Made by a program: the position numbers and the translations under genes
Source of the DNA: DASUPK01 sp963801055
GTDB taxonomy: Bacteria; Actinomycetota; Thermoleophilia; Solirubrobacterales; 70-9
Assembly (NCBI GenBank): GCA_963801055.1
Contig: CAWDDE010000006.1
Coordinates: forward strand, 62,001 to 126,000
Reading direction: 5' to 3'
DNA length: 64,000 bases
Part shown: piece after piece, positions 27,400-36,157 of the stretch
How the letters are laid out: every line of letters starts with the position of its first letter
Numbering within the stretch: the stretch's first letter is position 1
Notes under the pieces: model-generated
Told to the model about the DNA's origin: nothing
The model's input: only the letters and a program-made list of their open reading frames with translations
The model's database searches: none

Positions 27400-28566
27400 G
27401 TGGAGGCAGCCGCGCCGCATCGGGAGGAAGAGCTTCGCGTCTCGTCGATCGAGCTCTTCTTCGACCTCGTCTTCGTCTTCACGATCACGCAGCTGACCGC
27501 CCTTCTCGCCGCCAAGCCCGACGGGGAGTCCCTCGCTCAGATCGTCCTGATGCTGAGCGCGATCTGGTGGATGTACGCCGGCTTCGCCTGGCTCACGAAC
27601 GCGGTGCCGCCCGATCGGACGGCGCTGCGCCTGCCTCTGCTCGCCGGAATGGCCGCGTTCTTCGCGATCTCGCTGAGCATCCCGACCGCTTTCACGGAGA
27701 ACGGCGTTGTCTTCGCCTGCGCGTACCTGGTGGTGATCGCGGTGCACACGGTGCTCTACATGCAGTCAGCCAGCTGGTCGGTGGCCGGTGTCTGGAGCTT
27801 CGCGCGAATGAACGTCGTCGCCGGTACGCTGATCCTGGTGGGGGCGATCATCGGGGGCGCCGCCGAATACGCGCTCTGGGGCGTCGCGGTGGCGATCTTT
27901 GCGATCACCCCCGCCCTGGTGCCCGAGGAGGCGGGTTGGATCCGGCCCTCCCATTTCGTCGAGCGCCACGGCCTAGTGGTGATGGTCGCCCTGGGCGAGT
28001 CCGTGGTCGCCGTCGGGATCGGCGCCTCCGGACTCGACATCACCTGGCAGCTGATGGCCGTGGCGATCCTGGGGCTCACCCTGAGCACGGAGCTCTGGTG
28101 GGTCTACTTCCTGGCGGACCAAGACGAGGCGGAGGATGCCCTGCGCGCCATGACCCCGACCAAGCGCGAGTTCTACGCGGCGAACGTCGCCTACTACTGG
28201 GCCCACCTGCTGATCCTGCTCGGGATCGTCTGCATCGCCGCGGCGCTCGAGCACGCGATCGGACATGCCTTCGATCCGCTCAGCTTCGCCCGCGCCCTCG
28301 CGCTGGGAGGCGGGACCGCCATCTACCTCGCCGGGCATGCGCTCTTCCGGCGCGCACTCGGCCTCCCCTTCAAGCCCTGGCGCGCGGTCGCGCTGGTGCT
28401 CGCGCTCGCGACGATCGCCCTCGGTCCGACGACCTCGGCGCTGGCTCAGCTCGCTGTGCTGGTTGCCGCGCTGGGGGCCTGCATCGCGGTTGAGGACGTG
28501 ACCTCCGCGAGGACCGCGGGCCGCTCCCAGACCCGGTTGCGCCCCTCCGACTTGGCCTCGCCGTAA
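27400..28566 (+). CDS. Low-temperature-requirement A (LtrA) family membrane protein
   Basis: 388 residues from GTG 27400; the frame is open further upstream, but that part overlaps the divergent nuclease and lacks family similarity. LRVSSIELFFDLVFVFTITQLTAL is the LtrA N-terminal signature (the F-F-D-L-V-F core). About ten to twelve transmembrane helices follow, e.g. IVLMLSAIWWMYAGFAWL and FACAYLVVIAVHTVLYM, with the conserved HFVERHGLVVMVALGESV near residue 190. Function is poorly defined; Listeria mutants grow badly in the cold. Monocistronic. Confidence 0.85.
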   Translation: MEAAAPHREEELRVSSIELFFDLVFVFTITQLTALLAAKPDGESLAQIVLMLSAIWWMYAGFAWLTNAVPPDRTALRLPLLAGMAAFFAISLSIPTAFTENGVVFACAYLVVIAVHTVLYMQSASWSVAGVWSFARMNVVAGTLILVGAIIGGAAEYALWGVAVAIFAITPALVPEEAGWIRPSHFVERHGLVVMVALGESVVAVGIGASGLDITWQLMAVAILGLTLSTELWWVYFLADQDEAEDALRAMTPTKREFYAANVAYYWAHLLILLGIVCIAAALEHAIGHAFDPLSFARALALGGGTAIYLAGHALFRRALGLPFKPWRAVALVLALATIALGPTTSALAQLAVLVAALGACIAVEDVTSARTAGRSQTRLRPSDLASP

Positions 28567-28611
28567 ACCCGAACTGGACCTTGGTGCAGGCGTCGCTGGG
28601 CGGAAACGTCC

Positions 28612-29394
28612 CTAGGCGAGCGCGGTGCGCACGAACTCGAGATCGGCCCGGATGTCCTTGGGTCCACCCGGGGTCTCGACCACGACGGGCGGCCCCGCGG
28701 CCCTGATCATCTCGCGCAGCACCTCTGGCCCGATCTGGCCCCTGCCCAGGTTGGCGTGGCGGTCCGCGCCGGTCCCAGGCGGGTCCCGCGAATCGTTCGC
28801 ATGGAGCAGCTCGATCCTCCCGACGATCGCGAGCACGCGGGCGACCGCGTCGCCGAGCTCCTCGCCGGCCGCGTGGGCATGGCAGGTGTCGAAGCAGAAG
28901 CCGGTCTCGACGCCGGAGTTCGCCGCCGAGACCGCCTCCCAGAGCCGGGCGAGCGCATCGAAGCGCCGGGCGACGGCGTTCTCGCCACCGGCCGTGTTCT
29001 CGATCAGCACGGGGACGTGGGATTCGAGCATCTCGAGCGTCCGCGGCCAGCGACCCACTCCCTGGGCGATCCCGTCCTCGGCGTGGCCGGCGTGCACGAT
29101 CACGGCAGCCGCGCCCACCTCCGCCGCCGCCTCGCAGGTCTGCTGCAGGATCTTGCGAGAGCCGTAGCGGACGTTGTTGCGCGGCGAGCAGACGTTGATC
29201 AGGTACGGCGCGTGGACGTAGAGCGGGATCTTCGACGCCCGCAGCTCCTCGGCGTCCTTCCTCGGTGCCGGCTTCTCCCAGCCCTGCGGATCCGAGAGGA
29301 AGATCTGGACGCAGTCAGCGCCAACCGCGTCGGCTTCCTTCAGTGGTCGCGTGGGAGCGAGATGCGCACCGACGATCGCCTTCTTGCGTGCCAT
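28612..29394 (-). CDS. nfo: Endonuclease IV (AP endonuclease family 2)
   Basis: 260 residues from ATG 29394 (MARKKAIVGAHLAPTRPL). The trinuclear zinc site is intact: VGAHL, VHAGHA, LIENTAGGE, GFCFDTCHAHAAG, LLHANDSRDPPGTGADRHANLG, and VVETPGGP. It cuts 5' of abasic sites in base-excision repair. Slightly shorter than the E. coli enzyme but complete. The upstream open extension (28-37 residues) belongs to a different, plus-strand sequence. Together with Lhr-Nei and PafBC it adds to the repair content of the window. Confidence 0.93.
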   Translation of the reverse strand: MARKKAIVGAHLAPTRPLKEADAVGADCVQIFLSDPQGWEKPAPRKDAEELRASKIPLYVHAPYLINVCSPRNNVRYGSRKILQQTCEAAAEVGAAAVIVHAGHAEDGIAQGVGRWPRTLEMLESHVPVLIENTAGGENAVARRFDALARLWEAVSAANSGVETGFCFDTCHAHAAGEELGDAVARVLAIVGRIELLHANDSRDPPGTGADRHANLGRGQIGPEVLREMIRAAGPPVVVETPGGPKDIRADLEFVRTALA

Positions 29395-29425
29395 CAGGGA
29401 CGGAGTCTCTAACGAATCGCCGGCG

Positions 29426-29596
29426 ATGCGACGGGACCCTCCCCGCGACTTCGGGGAGGGTCCCGCAGGCGCCGGAGCCGACGCGGACGCCGCCATCCCC
29501 GGCATGCGGGGGCACCTGGACGGGTGCTCCGCCTGCGCGGAGGATCACGAGAGCCTACGCGCCCTGCTCATGGAGCAGTCCGGCTCGAGCGGCTGA
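29426..29596 (+). CDS. Small protein with a zinc-finger-anti-sigma-like H-x3-C-x2-C motif
   Basis: 56 residues. MRGHLDGCSACAEDHESLRALL resembles the tail of ZAS-type (H-x3-C-x2-C) anti-sigma zinc fingers, though the usual upstream half of the finger is missing and no sigma factor or transmembrane helix is adjacent. Start uncertain: ATG 29426 is the first that does not overlap nfo, and an earlier ATG (29351) would overlap it. It ends 25 nt before the GTG of the transporter gene, so the two may be cotranscribed. A one-base error upstream cannot be excluded. Confidence 0.4.
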   Translation: MRRDPPRDFGEGPAGAGADADAAIPGMRGHLDGCSACAEDHESLRALLMEQSGSSG

Positions 29597-29621
29597 CCCA
29601 GTGCACTGAAACAATGCGCCG

Positions 29622-31656
29622 GTGAAACTCGGAGGCGCCTGGCAGCAGGCCCTGCGAAGCGGAGACGGGCGCCTGCTCGTGGCGGCCTTCGCTGCCGTCA
29701 CGGTCGCCGAATGGATGATCGCCGGCGCCTTTGCCGTCTACCTGCTCGAGGTGGGCGGCCAGGCGGCGGTCGGGCTGCTCGCGGTCCTATACCTACCGAC
29801 GGCGATTGCCGGCCCCATCGCCGGCACCCTCAGCGAGCACCGACCACCCGAACGGATCCTGCCGGTGACGGCGCTGAGCAGGGCGATCGTGGTTGGGGCG
29901 GCCGCGGCCGCGCTCGCTGCCGGATGGCCTCTTGGCGTGGTGGCCGCCATTCTCGCCGTCGACGCCATGGTGGCCGCCGCCTATCGGCCCGCGCAGGCCG
30001 CCGTTCTCCCATTCATGGCTCGGTCACCGGACGAGCTCGGGGCCATCGCCGGCGTACTCTCGACGACCCGGACTGTCTTGCAGGCCGCCGGCTTGGTGCT
30101 CGGTGGTCTGCTGATCGCGACGATCTCGCTCGCGGCGGTATTCACCGGCGCCACGGCGTTGTTCGCGATTGCGGCGTTGCTGACCGGGGCCCTGGGCGTC
30201 CGAACGGAGGTGATCGCCCGCAGGCCCGGAGGCCCCTCCCCGCCGGGGGCGGCTGGCGGTGATGGGCTGCTCGCCGCCGCCCGCCAGGGGCTCAGCGCGT
30301 TCGCCGCGATTGCCGGGCACGCGAATTCAAGGCTGGTGATCGAGCTGGCGGGAACGCGCACGGCGGTTCGTGGCGCGTGGCTCGGACTCGCGGTTCTCGC
30401 CGCAGAGGGCTTCCTTGACATGGGCACGTCCGGATTCGGACAGCTCGCGGCGGCGGCCGGTGTCGGCGCCGTGATCGCTGTTCCGGCAGCCTCGCTGCTC
30501 GTCGGGAGCCCGCGACTGGCGACCGCTCTTGGCGCGAGCCTCGCGGTGGTCGGGCTGACGCTGGTCGGCGTCGCTGCGCTGGCGACGCCGGCGGCCGCGC
30601 TCGTATTGCTCGTTGTATGGGGTGTCGGAATGGCGCTGGCGGACCTCTCCGCCACAGCCGTTCTGCCGCGGGTCGCAGACGCCCGCCGGCTGGGCCAGAT
30701 GACCGCCGTGACCGAGTCCCTGAAGCAGGGAGCTGAGGGCTGTGGAACGCTACTGGTGCCTGTGCTCGCGGCCGCGTTAGGCGCCCGGGGCGCCATCGCC
30801 GCCGGCGGCGCCGCCACGGCTCTCTTCGCGCTGGCAGCCTGGAGGAAACTCTCGCGGGTCGACTCGGCGGCAGGACGCCGAGTCGCGCGCATCGAGCTGA
30901 TCCGACACGTTCCACTCCTAGCAGCGCTAAGGGTGGTCGAGCTGGAGACGGTGGCTGCGGCCCTGAAGCCAGGACGAATCGCTCCCGAGCAGGAGGTCAT
31001 TCGTGAAGGCGATCGAGACGCCCGAACCTTCTACGTGATCGAGTCGGGAACGGCCGAGGTATTCGCCGGGGGACATCTCCTCCGCACTCTCGGCTCCGGC
31101 CAATCGTTCGGCGAGATCGCGCTCCTTCACGGCATCCAGCGGACGGCGACCGTCCGGGCTCGAACCGCACTCGGGCTCCTGGAGCTCGATCGGTCCCAGT
31201 TCGTCTGGGCGCTCACCGGGAGCGAGCACTCCGGGCTGGTCCGTCGACCACCCTCCCCCGACACCGATCTGGCAAGTGGATCCCTCCACAATGCGCTCCA
31301 GGGCGTGCCCTGGATCGCCCGCTTCGGCTCGACGGTGGTCCGGCAGCTCGCCGATCGCGCTCGCCGCGGTGAGCTTGCGGCGGGAGAAACTCTCTGGGAG
31401 CAGGGCGCCCCTGGAGACACGATGGGGATCGTCCTGGCGGGAGAGGTCACCGTCGAGCAGGGCGGGAATGTGGAGGGGAGTATTGGGCCTGGGGGGTGGG
31501 TCGGCGAAGTTGCGCTCCTGCACGAGGTGCCCCGGACCGCGACGGTCCGGGCCATGCACCCCCGTCGTCCTCTGCGAGGTGAGACGCGCCGATGTGCTGG
31601 AGGCCCTCGAGATGGAGGGCCATCCCCCGGCCCGGATCCTCGAGCAGCTGGCTTGA
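29622..31656 (+). CDS. MFS transporter fused to two cyclic-nucleotide-binding domains, C-terminal frameshift
   Basis: Starts GTG 29622. About 410 residues form an MFS-type bundle of roughly 12 helices (VTVAEWMIAGAFAVYLLEV, LAVLYLPTAIAGPIAGTL). Two Crp-like beta-rolls follow: the first (about residues 435-530) with REGDRDARTFYVIESGTAEV and GQSFGEIALLHGIQRTATV, the second (about 560-650) with WEQGAPGDTMGIVLAGEVTV and GWVGEVALLHEVPRTATV. Next to 31551-31563 the frame breaks: a shift of +1 restores TPVVLCEVRRADVLEALEME and a stop at 31654-31656. Without it the frame reads into tRNA-Phe. Possible role: transport gated by cNMP or another small ligand. Confidence 0.83.
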
Positions 31657-31678
31657 CCCGCGGCCTAGATGCCGGAAG

Positions 31679-31751
31679 TGGCGAGGGGCAGAATCGAACT
31701 GCCGACACCACGATTTTCAGTCGTGTGCTCTACCAACTGAGCTACCTCGCC
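31679..31751 (-). tRNA. tRNA-Phe (GAA)
   Basis: 73 nt on the minus strand. The acceptor stem GGCGAGG/CCTCGCC is perfect with discriminator A; the D arm GCTCAGTTGGTAGAGC, the anticodon arm ACGACTGAAAATCGT (anticodon GAA) and the TpsiC arm with GGTTCGATTCC-type loop (CAGTTCGATTCTG) are standard. CCA is not encoded. It lies just after the MFS-CNB gene and is transcribed against it. Confidence 0.95.
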
Positions 31752-31882
31752 GGGAGGCGCAAAGGCTAGCGTTCGCGCCGTGATGCGGAGCATCGTGCCG
31801 AGCGGCCACCCCGGCGGGGACGCTGCCGGAGCGGGTGGATGCCACTACGGGCTCACCGACCTCGACCACTCCGCTCGCCTGG

Positions 31883-32404
31883 TCAGGTGCCTTCGCGATT
31901 CTGGCGCTCCGGGCCCGCTACAGCGGAGCGCGCTGATCGTGCGAGTGCCGCGCTGACGGCCTCCTCGGCGGTCTCGGCCTCGACGATCCCGAGGTCGGCG
32001 CCCGCCCTGTTGCGCAGAGCCCAACTCTGGATTGCGACCACCGGGCGGCCGAGCTTGCGCGCGTAGGCAATCTCGGAGAGCGTTCCCCACTCACCACCCA
32101 CCGCGATCACCGCCTCCCCGGACGCGACCACCGCCAGGTTCCGGGCGTGACCGGTCCCGGTCGCGACCGCGTGGGTGACGTAAGGGTTCGCGTCGGCGGG
32201 CGAGAGGGTGGGGAGGATCCCGAGCACCGTGCCGCCAGCCTCGGAGGCGCCCCTCGAGGCGGCCTCCATCACGCCGCCGAGCCCGCCGCAGACGAGCACG
32301 GCCCCCGCCTCGGCTATCCCGCGGCCCACCTCCTCGGCGTCGCGGAGGATCTCTTCGTCGTCCTCGCCGGCGCCGATCACCGAGATCTGCAGCCGCCGCG
32401 TCAT
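31883..32404 (-). CDS. LOG-like / TIGR00725-family Rossmann protein
   Basis: 173 residues from ATG 32404 (MTRRLQISVIGAGEDDEE). VLVCGGLGGVMEAASRGASEAGG and VIAVGGEWGTLSEIAYARKLG follow the LOG layout, where the second motif is usually PGGxGTxxE; here it is VGGEWGTLSE, so the catalytic Arg/Glu set of cytokinin-type phosphoribohydrolases is only partly kept. Exact substrate unknown. The frame upstream of this ATG is a shadow. The last 17 residues (SAVAGPERQNREGT) are unusually polar. It is divergent from a SnoaL-like gene. Confidence 0.78.
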   Translation of the reverse strand: MTRRLQISVIGAGEDDEEILRDAEEVGRGIAEAGAVLVCGGLGGVMEAASRGASEAGGTVLGILPTLSPADANPYVTHAVATGTGHARNLAVVASGEAVIAVGGEWGTLSEIAYARKLGRPVVAIQSWALRNRAGADLGIVEAETAEEAVSAALARSARSAVAGPERQNREGT

Positions 32405-32482
32405 CACCGCGAGTGTGTCAGGTGCGGCCGGGTTCGCCGAGCGGCCTGGCCATCCACCGCTCGAGCGAGATACTGCAGTGCT

Positions 32483-32935
32483 GTGTCGGAGGAGAACGTC
32501 GCGCTCGTGCGGCGCAACTACGAGGTGATCAACGCGATCGATCGCAGCGGCGACGAGTTCGTCGACCCCGAGGAGGTGGCGCCTGATCTGTGGAGCAGCC
32601 TGGCCCCGGACTTCGAGCTTCACGGTCGTCCCGACGTGCCCGACACGACGACCTACCGCGGCCGCGAGGCGACGAAGGAGTTCTGGCGGATGCTGCAGGA
32701 GGTGTTTGCTGAACTGCGCTGGGAGCCGCGGGAGATCATCGACCTCGGCCATGCCGTGGTCGTCGAAACGAAGATCGTCGCCCGCGGCCGCGGCAGCGAC
32801 CTCCGAATCGAGGCGGACGAAACCGATGTCTTCTGGTTCCGGAACGGGACAATCGTGCGGGTTCAGGGCTTTCCCACCAAGGCAGAGGCGCTGGAGGCGG
32901 CCCAGGTCTCGCTCCAGGACTCCTCAGCCGGCTGA
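32483..32935 (+). CDS. SnoaL/NTF2-like fold protein
   Basis: 150 residues from GTG 32483. SEENVALVRRNYEVINAIDRSG, then VAPDLWSSLAPDFELHGRPD, TYRGREATKEFWRMLQEVF, and VETKIVARGRGSDLRIEAD, all with the NTF2 cone fold, plus VFWFRNGTIVRVQGFPTKAEALEAA at the end, the usual SnoaL-like closing strand-helix. These proteins bind small ligands or isomerise ketosteroids. The sequence upstream in frame is a shadow of the divergent LOG-like gene. The 3' end overlaps the convergent helicase by 12 nt. Confidence 0.8.
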   Translation: MSEENVALVRRNYEVINAIDRSGDEFVDPEEVAPDLWSSLAPDFELHGRPDVPDTTTYRGREATKEFWRMLQEVFAELRWEPREIIDLGHAVVVETKIVARGRGSDLRIEADETDVFWFRNGTIVRVQGFPTKAEALEAAQVSLQDSSAG

Positions 32936-35242
32936 CTGCCCCGATTTCCGGGCTGTGGTCTTCCCCTCCCGCAGCATCCGGCCCATCAGCTCGAGCGCTC
33001 CCCCCTTGTGGAGGTGCTCGTTGAGGTTGCCGCACTTCGGGCTCTGCACGCAGGAGGGGCAGCCGTCGTCGCAGGGGCACTCGCGGATCAGGCGGTCCGC
33101 GTCGGAGACCAGCCGCTCGAACTCCTCGTAGCCGCGCCGCGTGATCCCGACTCCACCGGGGTGCCCGTCGTAGATGAAGATCGTCGGCGAGCCCGTCTGG
33201 TGATGAATGTTGGTGGAGAGGCCGCCGATGTCCCAGCGGTCGCACATCGCGATCAGGGGCAGGACCGCGATCTGTCCGTGCTCGGAGGCGTGCAGGGCCC
33301 CGAGCAGCACCTCGCTCGGCAGCGCCGCCGCCATCCGATCTGAGATCACGTACCAGAGGGCCTGGGTGACGAAGTCCTGCTCCGGCAGATCGAGCGAGAC
33401 GATGTCGATCACCTTGTTGTCGCCGAGGCGCTTTCGCTGGTAGGCAATCACCTGCTCCGAAACCGAGACCGTGCCGAAGTTGAGCTCGACCCCGAGGGCG
33501 CCGCGCTGGGTCTCGATCCCCTCGATGTAGACCTCGGTCTCCTTCTTCACCTGGGTGTAGTAGTCGCCCTCGAAGGGCCTCACGATCGCCCGGCGGGTGC
33601 GGATGTCGAGTTCGGCCACCTCGTAGGAGCGCCCGAGGTGCAGGTAGATCGCGCCGGGGTGGACGGTCGAGAAGGCACGCTCGGCCTCGACGTTGCCGAG
33701 CATCTCGCCGGAGGTGGAATCCACCACCGCGACGCTGTCAGCCGAGGCGGACCGCAGGGCAATTCGCCCGGCGACGAATTCGCCGCTTCGGGTCAGGTAG
33801 CGCTCCCCGCGGCCGCGCCGCAGCTCTCCCATCGTCACCATGCGCTCGGCGCGCTCTCGCCAGCCCACACCCAGGATCTCGTCGTCCTCCGGGCCGAGCG
33901 GCGCCTCGTAGGCGGCCGCGAGCAGGTGCTGCATCTGGATCTGCTCCGAGCGGTGGTCGAGGATCGCCGCCTCGACCGGCCGCTCCAGGAACTCGTCCGG
34001 ATGGCGGCAGAAGAACTGGTCGAGGGCGTCCGCTCCAGCGACGTAGACGGCGAGGCCTCGGCGCCTCCGGCCGGCGCGCCCCCACATCTGGCGCAGGCTG
34101 GCGACCGTGCCCGGGAAGTTGACGCAGATCGCCGCATCGAGCTCCCCGACGTCGATCCCGAGCTCGAGAGCGTCGGTTGCGGCGACTGCGAGCAGGTCCC
34201 CCGAGGCGAGCTGCGACTCGATCTCGCGGCGCTGCTGCGGCGTGTAGCCGGCGCGATACGGAGCGATCCGCTCAGCCAGCTCGCCCTGCCCCCGGCGCGC
34301 CAGCTCGTCCGAGGCGAACCTGTTGATCAACTCGATTCCGCGGCGGCTGCGCATGAAGCAGATCGTCCGCACCCCGCGTGAGACCAGCTCGACCAGCAGA
34401 TCCGCCGCCTCCGAGACGGGCGAGCGGCGCGTCATCGTCCGCTGTTCGATCACCGGCGGGTTCCACATCGCGATCTCCCGCCCGGCTCGCGGTGCGCCGT
34501 CGTCGTCGAGCAGCGCGAAGTCAAGTCCGGTGAGGCGTTCCGCGAGCTCGCGCGGGTTGGCGATCGTCGCCGAGGCCAGCACGAAGCGAGGCTCCTCCCC
34601 GTAGAGGCCGGCGGCCCGACGCAGCCGCCGCAGCACGTTCGCCACATGGGAGCCGAACACCCCGCGATAAGTGTGGGCCTCGTCGACCACGACCCAGCCG
34701 AGATTCGCGAGGAAGTCGCCCCAGCGCTTGTGGTGGGGGAGGACGCCGACGTTGAGCATGTCGGGGTTGGTGAGGACGAGGTTGGCGCGACGCCGGATCG
34801 ACGGCCGGTCCTCGCGTGGGGTGTCGCCGTCGTAGATCGCCTCGCGCAGCCCCGGCGGGCGCAGTTCCCCGAGCTTGCGGGCCTGGTCCTGGGCGAGGGC
34901 CTTGGTCGGATAGAGGTAGAGCGCCCGCCGCTTGGGCTCATCGGCGATCCCGTCGAGCACGGGCAGGTTGAAAGAGAGCGACTTCCCGGACGCGGTGCCG
35001 CTGGTCAGGATCAGGTGGGAGCTCCGGGCCGTCTCGTAGGCGGCTGCCTGGTGAGAGTAGAGGGACTCGATCCCAGCCGCCCTAAGCGCTTCGGCGAGAG
35101 CCGGATGGAGCGAGTCGGGCAGATCGGTGAGCTTCGCCATCGTCGCCGCCTCCGCGGACTCGGCGACCAGGCGCCCGTCCTCGCGCGCGGGGTCCAGCGC
35201 TGGTTCCCAGGCGCCCCCGGCGACCGCGGCGCGGCTAGCCAA
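32924..35242 (-). CDS. DEAD/DEAH helicase with DUF1998/MZB zinc domain (MrfA/YprA-like)
   Basis: 772 residues if started at TTG 35242, which overlaps the folP stop (TTGGCTAG); ATG 35140 is a shorter option, but the residues between (WEPALDPAREDGRLVAE) look like the N-terminal segment of this family. Motifs: SLYSHQAAAYETARSSHLILTSGTASGK (Walker A), VLTNPDMLNV, VVVDEAHTYRGVFGSH, FVLASATIANP, ICFMRSRRGIELIN, and SLRQMWGRAGRRRRG. A 4-Cys zinc motif ends it: C-x-C-x3-C-x2-C (ECPCDDGCPSCVQ). Bacillus YprA (MrfA) repairs mitomycin C lesions. It is coupled to folP. Confidence 0.88.
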   Translation of the reverse strand: MASRAAVAGGAWEPALDPAREDGRLVAESAEAATMAKLTDLPDSLHPALAEALRAAGIESLYSHQAAAYETARSSHLILTSGTASGKSLSFNLPVLDGIADEPKRRALYLYPTKALAQDQARKLGELRPPGLREAIYDGDTPREDRPSIRRRANLVLTNPDMLNVGVLPHHKRWGDFLANLGWVVVDEAHTYRGVFGSHVANVLRRLRRAAGLYGEEPRFVLASATIANPRELAERLTGLDFALLDDDGAPRAGREIAMWNPPVIEQRTMTRRSPVSEAADLLVELVSRGVRTICFMRSRRGIELINRFASDELARRGQGELAERIAPYRAGYTPQQRREIESQLASGDLLAVAATDALELGIDVGELDAAICVNFPGTVASLRQMWGRAGRRRRGLAVYVAGADALDQFFCRHPDEFLERPVEAAILDHRSEQIQMQHLLAAAYEAPLGPEDDEILGVGWRERAERMVTMGELRRGRGERYLTRSGEFVAGRIALRSASADSVAVVDSTSGEMLGNVEAERAFSTVHPGAIYLHLGRSYEVAELDIRTRRAIVRPFEGDYYTQVKKETEVYIEGIETQRGALGVELNFGTVSVSEQVIAYQRKRLGDNKVIDIVSLDLPEQDFVTQALWYVISDRMAAALPSEVLLGALHASEHGQIAVLPLIAMCDRWDIGGLSTNIHHQTGSPTIFIYDGHPGGVGITRRGYEEFERLVSDADRLIRECPCDDGCPSCVQSPKCGNLNEHLHKGGALELMGRMLREGKTTARKSGQSAG

Positions 35243-36101
35243 CGCGAGCCCCGCGCGGCGCCTCGATGGCCGCCGCGATCCGCATCGACTGGAGCGCACT
35301 CTCATCGTGCAGGCGCAGCAGGTCGGCTCCGGCTGTGACCGCCAGCGCCACGGCCGCTGCGGTTGCCCACTCCCGATCGGTCGCCGGCGCCCGCTCCTCC
35401 CAGGACCCCGCGAGCACCGCTCCCAGGAAGTCCTTGCGCGAGAGCGAGACATACAGCGGCCTGCCGAGCTCTTTGAGCTCGGGGAGGCGCCGCATCACCT
35501 CCAGGTCGTCCGCTACGGAGAGATCGAAGTCGAGGCCGGGATCGAGCACGATCCGTTCCTCCTCCACTCCCCGTTTCAGAGCGGCGTCGAGTCGGTCGGC
35601 GAACCAGCCCTTCAGGTGATCGACGGGGTCGTCGTACGCGCGCGGTGGGCGATCTTCGCGCGGCGGCCCCTCGATGTGCATGATCACCAGGCCGCAGCCC
35701 GATCCCGCGGCGAGCTCGAGCATCTGATCGGAGCCGCCGCCGATGTCGTTGATCGCGACAGCCCCCGCCTCGAGCGCCCGACCGGCTACCTCCGAGGAGA
35801 CGGTGTCGGCGGAGATCGGCAGCTCGGTGCGGGAGGCAAGGCCATCGACGGCCGGGATCAGCCGCTCCGCCTCGTCCTCGGGCGCTACCGGCGGCGCGCT
35901 GCGCGCCGCCACGGCACCGACGTCGAGCATCTCGAACCCCGCCTTCGCCAGGGCCACGCCGTCCTCGATCGCGCGCTCGGGTATTCCGCTCCGCGCTCCC
36001 TCGAACATCGAGTCCTCGGTGACGTTGACGATGCCCACGCCGAGGGGTCCGTCTAGGTCGAGCCTTCGGTCGCTCAGCTTCCACTGCGCCACAGCCACCA
36101 T
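35235..36101 (-). CDS. folP: Dihydropteroate synthase (divergent)
   Basis: Condenses pterin pyrophosphate with p-aminobenzoate in folate synthesis. 288 residues, TIM barrel. The signature GIVNVTEDSMFEGARS replaces the usual NVTPDSFSDGG, and AINDIGGGSDQM, VIMHIEGPP (usual MHMRGTP) and the closing LRLHDESALQSMRIAAAIEAP (usual RVHDV) match in order. The proline and glycines of motif one are changed, so this may be a divergent or specialised DHPS. No other folate gene is adjacent. Its stop overlaps the helicase TTG. Confidence 0.83.
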   Translation of the reverse strand: MVAVAQWKLSDRRLDLDGPLGVGIVNVTEDSMFEGARSGIPERAIEDGVALAKAGFEMLDVGAVAARSAPPVAPEDEAERLIPAVDGLASRTELPISADTVSSEVAGRALEAGAVAINDIGGGSDQMLELAAGSGCGLVIMHIEGPPREDRPPRAYDDPVDHLKGWFADRLDAALKRGVEEERIVLDPGLDFDLSVADDLEVMRRLPELKELGRPLYVSLSRKDFLGAVLAGSWEERAPATDREWATAAAVALAVTAGADLLRLHDESALQSMRIAAAIEAPRGARVG

Positions 36102-36102
36102 T

Positions 36103-36130
36103 AAACGGGTTGCTCCTGCGGAGCACCCTC
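36103..36130. repeat. Compact dispersed palindromic element
   Basis: AAACGGGTTGCTCCTGCGGA then GCACCCTC: the arms TGCTCC and GGAGCA fold around TGC. It is the insert-free version of the elements at 6159-6233 and 44097-44172. It lies in the 56-nt gap between the divergent folP and HAD genes, so here it sits near two promoters rather than between a stop and a start. Confidence 0.55.
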
Positions 36131-36157
36131 TCGTCGACCCACTACGGTTGACGGCCC

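Noticed and set aside
31752..31882. Possible short gene between tRNA-Phe and the LOG-like gene
   Set aside because: Short frames here lack start-site signals and conserved composition; I see nothing I can support.
35243..35452. Helicase start upstream of 35242
   Set aside because: Lies within folP in another frame with no family similarity.
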